From assembly GCA_964626735.1 (NCBI GenBank), contig CAZVIJ010000003.1, positions 1-64,000 on the forward strand: a DNA stretch of 64,000 nucleotides. The letters run 5' to 3'. Source of the stretch: CAZVIJ01 sp964626735 (GTDB lineage Bacteria > Patescibacteriota > Dojkabacteria > JAOAGR01). The position numbers and the translations under genes were made by a program. This document shows, piece by piece, positions 9,186-17,729 of the stretch. Each line of letters opens with the position of its first letter. The stretch's first letter is position 1. The notes below the pieces were generated by a model. That model was given only the letters and a program-made list of their open reading frames with translations, was not told where the DNA came from and ran no database searches.

Positions 9186-9443
9186 ATGAAACCAACAAAA
9201 TCTCCAAAGAATGCGCAAGCCAAGAAAAATACTATGAAACCTCAAACTGCCAAAAGGATTCGTGAACGAAAAACGGCTTTGCACACAGCAGAACTAAGCT
9301 TCTGGACCCTGCGCGAGGCTGAAATCCATAACCGGTTCGTCGATATCGTTATGGTCGTGCTGGGCTTAGGACTTGCGGCGCTCCTTCTCGGGATGCAGCT
9401 CGAAAAGCTCCTAAACGTGTTGATGGATATCAAGTTCAATTAA
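9186..9443 (+). CDS. Small single-TM membrane protein
   Basis: 85 residues. About 50 residues of Lys/Arg-rich cytoplasmic head (KSPKNAQAKKNTMKPQTAKRIRERK) are followed by one TM span (VDIVMVVLGLGLAALLLGMQL) and a short tail. I recognise no family. The basic head could bind nucleic acid or phospholipid. The start is uncertain: a TTG at 9177 in the same frame would fit the leaderless spacing better. The 3' end overlaps the convergent deaminase gene by 4 nt. Confidence 0.6.
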   Translation: MKPTKSPKNAQAKKNTMKPQTAKRIRERKTALHTAELSFWTLREAEIHNRFVDIVMVVLGLGLAALLLGMQLEKLLNVLMDIKFN

Positions 9444-9916
9444 TATCTCACTTTATCAGGTTTGTCCTCCCACGCCTTAAATGCCGGGAGCGCTTCTTCA
9501 TGGAGGATTTGCTCCATTGGAACGCTTCGGTCGTTTATATCGAGCGGAATTTCGCGGTATATGAAGTCATCGTCGAATCCAATTCCTGCAGCGTCTTTCC
9601 TGGTGTTTGCGTAAAATACTTTAGAAATGCGCGCCCAGTAAATTGCCGATAGGCACATGGGACACGGCTCGCAGGAGGTATAGAGTACACAACCTTCCAA
9701 GGAGAATGTCCCTAATTTTTTGCACGCTTCGCGTATTGCGACAATCTCTCCGTGCGCAGTAGGGTCGTTTGTTGATGTAACGCGGTTATAGCCTTCGGCG
9801 ATGATCTCGCCATCTCTCGCGATGATGCAGCCGAAAGGCCCACCGTTTCCTTCGTTCATTTTTTCGAATGAGAGCTTAATGGCAGCTCGCATCGCTTTCT
9901 CGTCTAAATCGTTCAT
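9440..9916 (-). CDS. Nucleoside/base deaminase, guanine deaminase-like
   Basis: 158 residues of the cytidine-deaminase fold with PTAHGEIVAIREAC (Zn His, catalytic Glu) and TSCEPCPMC (two Zn Cys). The motifs YNRVTSTNDPTAH, SAIYWARISKVFY and GFDDDFIYREI closely follow the Bacillus-type guanine deaminase GuaD, which converts guanine to xanthine. The family normally has HAE, and here it is HGE. A tRNA adenosine deaminase role is less likely given the FDDDFIY segment. The TATATT -10 is 8 nt before the ATG. Confidence 0.85.
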   Translation of the reverse strand: MNDLDEKAMRAAIKLSFEKMNEGNGGPFGCIIARDGEIIAEGYNRVTSTNDPTAHGEIVAIREACKKLGTFSLEGCVLYTSCEPCPMCLSAIYWARISKVFYANTRKDAAGIGFDDDFIYREIPLDINDRSVPMEQILHEEALPAFKAWEDKPDKVRY

Positions 9917-9943
9917 GATGGAACAATATACCGTATTCCGGTA

Positions 9944-11653
9944 TTACATAAATTTATTGATTATTTCCGAGGGCAACGGATAGCTAAGGAAGTAACCTTG
10001 AATTTGGTCGCATTCTAGTTGCCTCAACAGTTCTATTTGCTCGTCCGTCTCCACGCCTTCAGCAATGACGGTAAGCCCAAGGCTATGGCCCATGAGAATG
10101 ATTGCTTGAACGATACCCTTGTCTCTCGGGTTGACCGTAATGTCTTGGATAAAGCGTTTGTCGATTTTCAGCGTCGAGATCGGAAGCAGTTGGAGGTAGC
10201 TGAGCGACGAATATCCCGTACCGAAGTCGTCGAGAGCGATAGAAACTCCCATATCGTGAAGTTCCTTGAGCGTCTTGAGCGACAGGTACAGTTTGCGCAT
10301 GGCAATATTTTCCGTTATTTCGAGTTCGAGGTAAGACGGATCGTATTCGTTGGCATCCAAAATGTCTTTAATTGAGGTTACGAGATCTTTATTGAACTCG
10401 CAGAACGAAATATTGACCGATACCCTCGTTTTCGGGTACTTTTTGTCTTGCAGGTATTTCGTTTGCTTGCATACGGTGTCGAGCACCCACTTCCCGATTT
10501 CCAATATTATTCCGCTTTCTTCAGCTATCGGAATAAAGTCTTCGGGATAGACGAGGCCGAGAACGGGGTTTTCCCAGCGGAGCAATGCTTCCATGCCGAC
10601 GATTTCTCGGGTCGATAGATCGATCTTCGGCTGGTAGAAGACTTGGAATTCGTTATTCTCGAGAGCCTTTCTCAAGTGGGTTTCTACCATGAGGCGTTCA
10701 TTGTACTGGTCATGGAGCCTCGATGTATAAAACTTGTAGGTATTGCCGCCTTTCTTCTTCGCCCGGTACATGGCTGCGTCTGCGAAGGTTATGAGGAAGT
10801 CCGGCGAGTCCGAGTGCGTCGGGTACACTGCTATACCGATAGAAGGAGTGATGTCGAGAACGTAATCGTTGATATAGTACGTTCTCGAGAGGCGCTCGAG
10901 CAGGTCTTTCGCAACGGCAGCCGCATCGCTTCGCGTCTCTATTTCGTGCACGATGACAGTGAACTCGTCGCCGCCCAGACGGTAAACGGAGATATTGTCG
11001 TTTACGATTTCTTTTAGCCTTTTGCCCACTTCCTTCAGCAGCATGTCGCCGATATTGTGGCCGAGCGAGTCGTTCACGTTCTTGAAGCGATCCATATCGA
11101 TGAAAAGGACGGCGCTTTTGAGCCCATCTTTCGTTGCTTCTTTCGTGTGCTTCTCAAGGTCTTCAAAAAAAGAAGTCCTGTTCGGAAGTCCGGTTAGGGT
11201 ATCGTAGTATGCGAGCGTGTTTATTTTCTGCTCAGCTTTATGTTTGTACAGCGCAATTTCTATAGTCGTATGCAAAGAGCGCTCTTCGAATGGCTTAAGC
11301 AGGTAGCCGAACGGCTCGGTGATCTTTGCACGCGTCAAAGTTTTTTGGTCGGAGTATGCGGTAACGAAGATGACGGGGATATTGTACTGCTCTCGTATCC
11401 TTTGGGCAGCTTGTATACCGTCCATTTCGCCCTTTAGCATGATATCCATGAGTATGACGTCCGGCAGAAGATCGCCGGCTTTGTCGACAGCCTCGACGCC
11501 GCTTGAAACGATGTCCCCTACTTCATAGCCGAGACTTTGCAGTTGATTCTGGATATCGATTGCAATAATACTTTCATCCTCAACAACTAGAACTTTCGAT
11601 TTTTTCATATTGGTTTGTTTTGGTTTAGATTTTTCCATTAAGTAACGATGCAT
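9944..11653 (-). CDS. Response regulator with GGDEF and EAL domains
   Basis: 569 residues. A receiver domain (about 20-135; acidic pocket VVEDE, phospho-acceptor Asp70 in VILMD, Lys120) is followed by a GGDEF domain (RLGGDEF, 226-231) and an EAL domain (EALLR at 355-359, DDFGTGYSSLSYL, TVIAEGVET). Both catalytic signatures are intact, so synthesis and breakdown of c-di-GMP are both possible. No RxxD inhibitory site precedes GGDEF. A partner histidine kinase is not in the window. The start at 11653 is 7 nt after a TATATA box, and the ATG at residue 16 is an alternative. Confidence 0.93.
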   Translation of the reverse strand: MHRYLMEKSKPKQTNMKKSKVLVVEDESIIAIDIQNQLQSLGYEVGDIVSSGVEAVDKAGDLLPDVILMDIMLKGEMDGIQAAQRIREQYNIPVIFVTAYSDQKTLTRAKITEPFGYLLKPFEERSLHTTIEIALYKHKAEQKINTLAYYDTLTGLPNRTSFFEDLEKHTKEATKDGLKSAVLFIDMDRFKNVNDSLGHNIGDMLLKEVGKRLKEIVNDNISVYRLGGDEFTVIVHEIETRSDAAAVAKDLLERLSRTYYINDYVLDITPSIGIAVYPTHSDSPDFLITFADAAMYRAKKKGGNTYKFYTSRLHDQYNERLMVETHLRKALENNEFQVFYQPKIDLSTREIVGMEALLRWENPVLGLVYPEDFIPIAEESGIILEIGKWVLDTVCKQTKYLQDKKYPKTRVSVNISFCEFNKDLVTSIKDILDANEYDPSYLELEITENIAMRKLYLSLKTLKELHDMGVSIALDDFGTGYSSLSYLQLLPISTLKIDKRFIQDITVNPRDKGIVQAIILMGHSLGLTVIAEGVETDEQIELLRQLECDQIQGYFLSYPLPSEIINKFM

Positions 11654-11720
11654 TTCATCATATATACCTGTTAAAGATGTAACGTAATCTGCAAATAATT
11701 ACATTATAGATACATATTAT

Positions 11721-12041
11721 ATGAGTTTTTTCGCCAAAATTAAATTAACGGACGATTGGAACGGGATCGAATCGTCAACCGAGGATTTAAAGAAATTCAA
11801 TCAGGCTTTGCGTGATAACGACAAAAAGCAGATTATGAAGGGACTGCTTGCTATCCGAACCAAGCGTCGCGAGCGCTCCAAGAGCGTTCTAAAGAAGTCG
11901 TACTACAAGTCGATCGAATACGAAATGTCCATTCTCAAGAAGTACGCCATCCCCCTTTACGAGGATGCGGATGAGGATGAAAAAGCCGTTTGGAAGGCGG
12001 TAAAGTCTCAGTTCGAGTTGATGGATTTCTTTGAACCCTAG
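11721..12041 (+). CDS. Conserved small hypothetical protein
   Basis: 106 residues, charged and mostly helical, with no signal or TM segment. The C-terminal part (LKKYAIPLYEDADEDEKAVWKAV) resembles a segment of the protein at 27421-27861 (LKDFELPLYADASSIEQEHW), so both may carry one small uncharacterised domain. A TATAGA box lies 10 nt before the ATG. The C39-like gene follows directly. Confidence 0.6.
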   Translation: MSFFAKIKLTDDWNGIESSTEDLKKFNQALRDNDKKQIMKGLLAIRTKRRERSKSVLKKSYYKSIEYEMSILKKYAIPLYEDADEDEKAVWKAVKSQFELMDFFEP

Positions 12042-12069
12042 GCGCTTTTTTGGTAAAGTTGCCAACATC

Positions 12070-12927
12070 ATGAATGCGTATTCCCGTTCATATAAACAGA
12101 AAAAAGTTCAATCCCGGCTCCCCTTCTTCTTGTTGTTTTTGGTTATCGTTTCCGTGCTGGCTTTCGCGAGATTCGGCAACGAGATAAAGATCCCTTCCGT
12201 CCTCGGCACCGTTACAAGAAACGAACTGCCTGAAACCTCCCGTCTTGCGAATGTTACGCCGACGCCCACAACGATTCCGACTCCTTCTACATTTCCGCTC
12301 CATAATGGAGACGAGACTTTCTTAAAGCTCAAGGTCATCAACCAAGAAGCCGAATTTGCTTGCAACGTAACTGCTGCGGCTATCGTTTTGCAATATCGGG
12401 GAGTCAATGTGAAGCCGATGGAGATTTACGATGCACTGCCCAAGCAAACGATCAAGAAGGAAAATGGTTTTTGGGGAAACCCGAATCTCGGTTATGTCGG
12501 GAATATCTATGGCGAGTATGGCGGCGATAAATCTGACGGATACGGCGTTCATTGGGATCCGATCAACCAATACATCAGCAAATTCCGAAAATCGGAGGTC
12601 AAGCATGACTGGAACTTGGCTGACTTGCTTAAGGAGGTGGATCGCGACAACCCTGTTATTCTCTGGTGGCAAAACGGATACGTAAGCGCCGATATACTAT
12701 CCTGGAAAACATATGACGCTAACGGCAATGTCGTCGAATTCAACGGAGTGGAAGGCATGCACTCGGCGATCGTCGTCGGGTATAAAGGCGATATCAACGA
12801 CCCGCAACAAATTATTGTCGACGACCCATGGGCTGACCGCTGGGACAACCATTATGCGTATTACGACATCCAACGCTTCAAAGACCTGTGGCGGTTTTAC
12901 GGAAACACGGCAATTGTCGTGTATTAA
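12070..12927 (+). CDS. Membrane-anchored C39-like papain-fold peptidase
   Basis: 285 residues. A TM anchor (PFFLLFLVIVSVLAFARF) is followed by a Thr/Pro linker (TPTPTTIPTPST) and a C39_2-type domain with Cys in QEAEFACNVTAAAIVLQ, His in GMHSAIVVGY and Asp in IVDDPW. These are the triad residues of bacterial cysteine peptidases related to bacteriocin-processing enzymes. It should act outside the membrane, and its substrate is unknown. The ATG at 12070 is preferred to 12031, because the latter lies inside the previous gene and a TAAAGT box sits before the former. Confidence 0.8.
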   Translation: MNAYSRSYKQKKVQSRLPFFLLFLVIVSVLAFARFGNEIKIPSVLGTVTRNELPETSRLANVTPTPTTIPTPSTFPLHNGDETFLKLKVINQEAEFACNVTAAAIVLQYRGVNVKPMEIYDALPKQTIKKENGFWGNPNLGYVGNIYGEYGGDKSDGYGVHWDPINQYISKFRKSEVKHDWNLADLLKEVDRDNPVILWWQNGYVSADILSWKTYDANGNVVEFNGVEGMHSAIVVGYKGDINDPQQIIVDDPWADRWDNHYAYYDIQRFKDLWRFYGNTAIVVY

Positions 12928-12932
12928 GCCAG

Positions 12933-12952
12933 GCTCGGTCTAGAGACCGAGC
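12933..12952. terminator. Inverted repeat between convergent genes
   Basis: GCTCGGTCT (12933-12941), AG, AGACCGAGC (12944-12952) is a perfect 9-bp hairpin between the C39-like gene and the stop of the deacetylase. There is no T-run, so terminator function is only plausible. Confidence 0.4.
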
Positions 12953-14301
12953 TGGTTGAGCGCATCGTTTACCGTCAATACTTTCAGTCCGCTATTCTTT
13001 AGCGCCGACATTTGTATATCGAAGTTCTCAGGACGTACCGTAATGCTGTCGGTGCTCGTAGGATCGATCCTATGGTATCGGAGAATGAGCCATACGTTGT
13101 GTGTTTTAGCGTAGTCGATCCATGCCTGGACTTGCTCGTTTGTCGTATCGATGTTTATCCCGTTCGATTTGAGTAGGTACTTGTTAGCGGTGCTGGATAC
13201 ATTGTAGCCGCCTGACGAAGTCCTGCTCGATCGGTAATATTTCTGAATGGAAGAGACTACCGTGTCGTTGTACTCGCTGAACGGGATGCAGAAGTTCTGT
13301 ACCGGTACGTTAAACATCGCTTGCAGGTCCTTTTGGGATTGGGAAAGCTCGTACTCGAGCTGGTCGGGCGCTATCTGGGTAAGATGCGCGTGATGTACGG
13401 TATGGGAGCCTATTTCTGCTCCACTGCCCTGCCATTCCTTGATTTGGTCGACATTCATATAGCCTGACCAGCCGATATTGCCCGAGATGATAAATTGCGT
13501 GGTTGGGAAGCCGTATTTCTTGATGACCGGCAATCCGTATTGGTACTGGGAATAGTATCCATCATCAAGGGTGATCGAAACGATAGAGCTTAACGTAGGC
13601 GTAGGCGTCGGGGAAGGAGTTGGCGAAGGCGATGGCGTTGCGGTGGGAGTCGGAGTTTGGGTTGGAGTCGGCGTGGCTGTTGGAGTACTTGTTGGTGTAG
13701 GCGTGTTCGTAGGCGTCGTTGTCAGGGTGGGCGTTGCGGTTGGCGTTGGAGTCGGCGTCGTAGCCTGCTCAGTCAAGGAATAGTTGTCGGTATGGATATT
13801 CCCTTTCGTGTAGATCTGCTGGTAGACGGTAAGGGATTTCGTATCCGCCTTCGTCGTAAACGAGTATGAGGCTTTCTTCCAGTCGCCGCTATGGGGCAAG
13901 GTCGCGAGCGTGGTCCTCGTTACGACATTTTGGCCGTTCTGCTCTGCCAGAATTATCTGGGAGACGATACCTCCGCGGTAGTAGTTCGAATACACGTAGG
14001 TGGTATTGGGCTTAACGGCTACCGGGTTGAAATACCACGCTGCCGTCGTTATCTTGCTGTTCTTGATTTCAACGAAGAGATTCCGCGCGCCCTCCTGAGA
14101 GTTGTTTGACGTGTTGAGGAACTGAACATTTCCGTTGCCGCTGACGAACTGTTGCCAGCCTACGGTATTGCGAGAAGCGTCGCGTGTTTCAGCAGATGGA
14201 TTGTAAATAAGGTTTGTCGCGGCATAGGAGCGGGGTGAGAGTACGACTAGGGATCCCAATACTGGGATGAGGGCGGCTAAGGATAAGATTCTACTGTTCA
14301 T
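12940..14301 (-). CDS. Secreted polysaccharide deacetylase with beta-sandwich domain
   Basis: 453 residues. Signal peptide (to SYAAT), then a jelly-roll/CBM-like domain (about 28-180, NLIYNPSAETRDASRNTVGWQ), a Thr/Pro/Ser linker (about 182-240) and a NodB-type deacetylase domain. The latter has SITLDDGYYSQY (metal Asp), GSHTVHHAHL (HxxxH metal ligands) and RYHRID near the end. Such enzymes remove acetyl groups from peptidoglycan, chitin or surface polysaccharide. A TACTAT -10 is 8 nt before the ATG. The linker is the same kind as in the dockerin cluster at 30-41 kb. Confidence 0.9.
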   Translation of the reverse strand: MNSRILSLAALIPVLGSLVVLSPRSYAATNLIYNPSAETRDASRNTVGWQQFVSGNGNVQFLNTSNNSQEGARNLFVEIKNSKITTAAWYFNPVAVKPNTTYVYSNYYRGGIVSQIILAEQNGQNVVTRTTLATLPHSGDWKKASYSFTTKADTKSLTVYQQIYTKGNIHTDNYSLTEQATTPTPTPTATPTLTTTPTNTPTPTSTPTATPTPTQTPTPTATPSPSPTPSPTPTPTLSSIVSITLDDGYYSQYQYGLPVIKKYGFPTTQFIISGNIGWSGYMNVDQIKEWQGSGAEIGSHTVHHAHLTQIAPDQLEYELSQSQKDLQAMFNVPVQNFCIPFSEYNDTVVSSIQKYYRSSRTSSGGYNVSSTANKYLLKSNGINIDTTNEQVQAWIDYAKTHNVWLILRYHRIDPTSTDSITVRPENFDIQMSALKNSGLKVLTVNDALNQLGL

Positions 14302-14362
14302 GTGCCGATATAGTATATCGAATTTTCAGTATGTCAACCCTTAATGAAGATATATATTTTGC

Positions 14363-14368
14363 TATACT
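14363..14368 (+). promoter_or_regulatory. -10 box TATACT
   Basis: Seven bases before the ATG at 14376, which fixes the start of a leaderless gene. Confidence 0.6.
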
Positions 14369-14375
14369 ATGTATC

Positions 14376-14990
14376 ATGACGACATTCGTATTCCCCGGCA
14401 CTATGCTTGAATATAAAGCAGGCGCATCATACCGCTTGGTCAAGCCTGATTGGAGCATTGGAGATCCGTATCCCAAACTGAAGCCTGCTGCCGCAATCCA
14501 TATGAATACCCTTCTGGAACATGCAGGAATTTCGGAAGATCATCTAGCGCAGCTTACAACTACCGCGGGACCTTTTGCGCTCAAGCCCGAGGCATTTATT
14601 CTGGCAAACGCGAATACGACGTTCGTCGTAACTGTTCCGCGACAACCCGAAGGGATCCAATACATGCATGACATTTCTCACTTCCCCCAAGAAGGAGAGA
14701 TGTATCCGTTTGGATTCGCCGTCATGTGCTATACCACTGCCGCATACCAATTGAGCCGCGCATTAGGTTTTACGGTCGGCATACCGTTTGAGACGAGTAC
14801 TGGGAGGTACCTGCCGGAAAGCGGATCGCTCAATCCGCTTCTCGCTTCCGGTCTAATCGAGTATGCCCGAATGTACCACCCGTACGCCGAACCGATATGG
14901 ACTCCACAAACCGATGCAGTATTCGGTTTGGACTCCGAGCCGATTACCCAGACGGTATCGCTTGTCCGAAATGTTGCAGATATCCGCTAG
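14376..14990 (+). CDS. Hypothetical cytoplasmic protein
   Basis: 204 residues, no signal or TM segment, not recognised. It begins MTTFVFPGTMLEYKAGASYR and carries Pro-rich segments (FPQEGEMYPFGFAVMCYTTAAYQLSRAL) that suggest a compact alpha/beta fold. An in-frame ATG at 14331 lies before the -10 box and is unlikely to be used. Four bases overlap the convergent rarA. Confidence 0.55.
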   Translation: MTTFVFPGTMLEYKAGASYRLVKPDWSIGDPYPKLKPAAAIHMNTLLEHAGISEDHLAQLTTTAGPFALKPEAFILANANTTFVVTVPRQPEGIQYMHDISHFPQEGEMYPFGFAVMCYTTAAYQLSRALGFTVGIPFETSTGRYLPESGSLNPLLASGLIEYARMYHPYAEPIWTPQTDAVFGLDSEPITQTVSLVRNVADIR

Positions 14991-16159
14991 TCGAAGTAGT
15001 TTCTGTTTTTCAATTCATCAGGCATGCACTGCTGTTCAGACTTTTTGCCGGGTAGATCGTGGTCGTATTCGTATCCCTTGCCGTATCCGATATCTTTCAT
15101 GAATTTCGTCGGAGCGTTTCGCATGTGAAGCGGGACGGGCAAGTTGCCGAACTTGACGATATCTTCTTGGGCCTTTGCTACCGCAACGTAGGCTCGATTG
15201 TCTTTTTTCGAGTTAGCGAGGTATTCGGCCAACTGTACCAAGGCGGTATTGCACTCCGGCATGCCGAGCTTCGAGCATGCGTCGTATACTTGGTTTGCGA
15301 GCAGTAATGCGTTCGGGTTCGCGTTGCCGATATCCTCGCTTGCGAACCGCAAGAGACGCCGGGCGACATAGAGCGGGTCGTCGCCTGCCTGGAGCATTCG
15401 CATGACCCAATAGACGGCGGCTGTCGGATTGCTGCTTCTCATGCTCTTATGGACCGCGGAAATGATATTGTAATGCTCTTCCCCGTTCTTGTCGTATCTC
15501 AGGAATTTTTGGATTGCGTTCTCGACGATATCTCTCGTTATTCTCCCCTCTCCGGCCAAATTAGCGGCTATTTCCAAGCTATTGAGCCCGAACCGGAGAT
15601 CGCCGTTGCTTACTTCTGACAGCAACGTGAGCGCTTCATCGTCGGCTTCTTTGTCGAGTGCCTGCAGACCTCGCAGAAGAGCTGTCTTGATGTTTTCGGG
15701 AGTATGCTGGTCGAATACGAAGATCCTCGATCGTGACAAAAGAGGCGAGATGATGCTGAAGCTTGGGTTTTCAGTTGTCGCTCCGATTAACGTTATGTCG
15801 CCGTTTTCGACGTAGGGAAGCAATGCATCCTGTTGAGCTTTATTCCATCGATGGATTTCATCTATGAAAAGTATCGTTTGCTTACCGACCCGTTTGTTTT
15901 CTTTTGCGAGCTGGAGGATTTTCTTGAGCTCGGCTTTCCCGTCGGTGACCGCCGAGAGCCTAACGAAATCGGCATCTACGTTTTGTGCGATAATTTCTGC
16001 GAGCGTTGTTTTGCCGCTTGCGGGAGGTCCCCAAAACACCATGCTTGGTATCTGCCCCGATTCGATTAGTTTGCGCAGCGGACCGTTAAGGCCAACCATC
16101 CGTTCTTGCCCGATATACGTTTCTAATGTGGAAGGACGTATCTTTGATGCTAAAGGCAT
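14987..16159 (-). CDS. rarA: Replication-associated recombination protein RarA (MgsA/WRNIP1)
   Basis: 390 residues, near the usual length. AAA+ ATPase with RPSTLETYIGQERMVG, Walker A GPPASGKTT, Walker B TILFIDEIHRWNKAQQD, sensor 1 IGATTENPSFS, and the C-terminal helical part with EHYNIISAVHKSMRSSNPTAAVYW and ARRLLRFASEDIGNANP. RarA acts at stalled replication forks with SSB and clamp. TAATAG lies 8 nt before the ATG. Confidence 0.95.
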   Translation of the reverse strand: MPLASKIRPSTLETYIGQERMVGLNGPLRKLIESGQIPSMVFWGPPASGKTTLAEIIAQNVDADFVRLSAVTDGKAELKKILQLAKENKRVGKQTILFIDEIHRWNKAQQDALLPYVENGDITLIGATTENPSFSIISPLLSRSRIFVFDQHTPENIKTALLRGLQALDKEADDEALTLLSEVSNGDLRFGLNSLEIAANLAGEGRITRDIVENAIQKFLRYDKNGEEHYNIISAVHKSMRSSNPTAAVYWVMRMLQAGDDPLYVARRLLRFASEDIGNANPNALLLANQVYDACSKLGMPECNTALVQLAEYLANSKKDNRAYVAVAKAQEDIVKFGNLPVPLHMRNAPTKFMKDIGYGKGYEYDHDLPGKKSEQQCMPDELKNRNYFD

Positions 16160-16206
16160 AGGATATTCTATTAGAGTAGAACGTATAAGTAAACAAAACC
16201 GGCCGT

Positions 16207-16437
16207 TCAGTTCGACTGATTTTGAACTTGGGTTTTATCAACCAAGCCGAACCGATTCTGGAGGTTCATCCTGATCGTTTGCCAAAAGAAGAGGGCAAGC
16301 ACGATAACGAAGGCAATCAGTATGACTTTGACGATTGTCTTCATGACTACCTTGAAGATGAGGAATACGAGAAGTGCGACGATGATGATTGTCGGGAGGC
16401 TTGCAAGCAACTGTACTTTTGCCGTAATGAAATCCAT
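16207..16437 (-). CDS. Small membrane protein
   Basis: 76 residues from the ATG at 16437 (MDFITAKVQLLASLP). One or two hydrophobic spans run through TIIIVALLVFLIFKVVMKTIVKVILIAFVIVLALFF, followed by a short polar tail. The upstream in-frame ATG at 16488 lies before a TATACT box (reverse of 16447-16452) that is 9 nt from 16437, so the shorter form is preferred. Function unknown. Confidence 0.55.
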   Translation of the reverse strand: MDFITAKVQLLASLPTIIIVALLVFLIFKVVMKTIVKVILIAFVIVLALFFWQTIRMNLQNRFGLVDKTQVQNQSN

Positions 16438-16493
16438 ATGTAATACAGTATACAAGAGTATACTCAATTTACTACATAGTTGTATCATAGATC

Positions 16494-16775
16494 ATGGATA
16501 TCGTAGCGCTACTCGTGAGCTTCGTCTTTGGGTTCATTGAATTCGTCCTCGGGTTCAGGTTCCTCTTTAAATTTTTGGGCATTTCCGGCGACGTACCTTT
16601 TGTGGGCTGGATTTATGCAAACAGTTCCTATTTCCTCCAGCCGTTTTACGGAATATTTCCTTCCATCAATTTGGGGAGGTTTTCGCTCGAGTTCACTACG
16701 TTGGCCGCCATGTTCCTGTACGGTATTATTGGCGCGCTCATCAGAAACGTACTCGACAAAATGACGGATGAGTAG
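16494..16775 (+). CDS. YggT-like membrane protein
   Basis: 93 residues with two to three hydrophobic spans. The segment WIYANSSYFLQPFYGIFPSINLGRFSLEFTTLAAMFLYGIIGAL resembles the YggT family core (small membrane proteins linked to osmotic tolerance or division). TATCAT at 16483-16488 is 5 nt from the ATG. Divergent from the small membrane protein at 16207. Confidence 0.6.
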   Translation: MDIVALLVSFVFGFIEFVLGFRFLFKFLGISGDVPFVGWIYANSSYFLQPFYGIFPSINLGRFSLEFTTLAAMFLYGIIGALIRNVLDKMTDE

Positions 16776-17675
16776 CTAACGGTTCTTGAGATCTCGAATA
16801 ATTTCCTTTCGCAAGAGTAATTTTTGCGTTTTACCGATGTTCCCTTCGAACTTTGCGCCAATCGTTTGGTTCAAGATTTCCCGAAGCGATTGATCGGCGC
16901 AAAATATATAGTTTATCCCCTCCCCGATGCTCGGACTGGTAAGAAAGTAGTTCTCATATCCGTTCGAGAGCTTCATCAGATCTTTTTCCTTTTCTTTCAT
17001 GAATTCCGATGACTCCCATAATTCGACTTGGCTTATCGTAAATGCCGTCCCGTTTATGTCGAGCGATTTTGTATCGTTCATTACGGCTTCAGTGGTATTT
17101 TCGAAAAAGGCTCGTTGGTACTCCTTGAAATACGTCTCTTTCCAATGGGGCGGTATACTGACCTGAGCCTCGATTTCCTCGAGTGCAGCCCGATCGCGGT
17201 CGGTTGTAACGCTTGCCCGCAAGTTCAGGGTGTTCGATATGATAGCCGTATACAAAAGCAGCAGCATCTCATGGTTCGCATGCGGACCTGCAATCGTTTC
17301 GTATACGAGCGTAGCGCAGGCTCCGATTTCTTCGATGTGAACTTTCGTACCGAACGCGTCCCAATCCCGTTCGTGGCCGAAATGGTGATCGAAAAGCTCT
17401 ATCACGCTGGATGTACGTACAAAAGGCGCGACATAGGTCGGATCTGAGATATCCTGGATTACGAATCTCAAGGATTCTTTATCCAGATCATCAGGAAGTT
17501 CGCTATAATACGTACCGCCTAGTGCGCGCACCTGTTCGGTAACGCTGCTGTTGAGAGGTCCAGGCAAAACGGCAACCGCTTCGCTACCTTGAAAATTCAG
17601 AAAATCAGCGTACGCAATACAGCAGGCATACGAATCGATATCGGTATAGGCAGAACCGGTAGTAATTATAATCAT
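16776..17675 (-). CDS. DHH-family phosphatase (family II pyrophosphatase/exopolyphosphatase-like)
   Basis: 299 residues. The motifs are ITTGSAYTDIDSYACCIAYADF (metal Asp residues), IQDIS, ELFDHHFGHERDW (the DHH signature), GACATLVYETI, and AIISNTLNLRASVTTDRDR, which corresponds to the D(T)L..S..TT.D motif. The C-terminus (GKTQKLLLRKEIIRDLKNR) resembles the DHHA2 substrate-binding tail. Likely substrates are pyrophosphate or short polyphosphate. The normal Asp in SDTL is Asn here (SNTL), so activity could be altered. TACAAT is 5 nt before the ATG. Confidence 0.8.
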   Translation of the reverse strand: MIIITTGSAYTDIDSYACCIAYADFLNFQGSEAVAVLPGPLNSSVTEQVRALGGTYYSELPDDLDKESLRFVIQDISDPTYVAPFVRTSSVIELFDHHFGHERDWDAFGTKVHIEEIGACATLVYETIAGPHANHEMLLLLYTAIISNTLNLRASVTTDRDRAALEEIEAQVSIPPHWKETYFKEYQRAFFENTTEAVMNDTKSLDINGTAFTISQVELWESSEFMKEKEKDLMKLSNGYENYFLTSPSIGEGINYIFCADQSLREILNQTIGAKFEGNIGKTQKLLLRKEIIRDLKNR

Positions 17676-17718
17676 AGCTGATTGTAGACTCTCGATCTTC
17701 CAGTATCAATAAACATAG

Positions 17719-17724
17719 TATAAT
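17719..17724 (+). promoter_or_regulatory. -10 box TATAAT
   Basis: Perfect consensus 5 nt before the ATG at 17730, one of the clearest leaderless promoters in the window. Confidence 0.65.
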
Positions 17725-17729
17725 CGTGT

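Noticed and set aside
13570..13780. Strong GTCGGxGT-type short repeats on the plus strand, resembling a minisatellite or CRISPR-like array.
   Set aside because: They are the reverse complement of codons for the Thr/Pro linker of the deacetylase. There is no constant repeat-spacer spacing.
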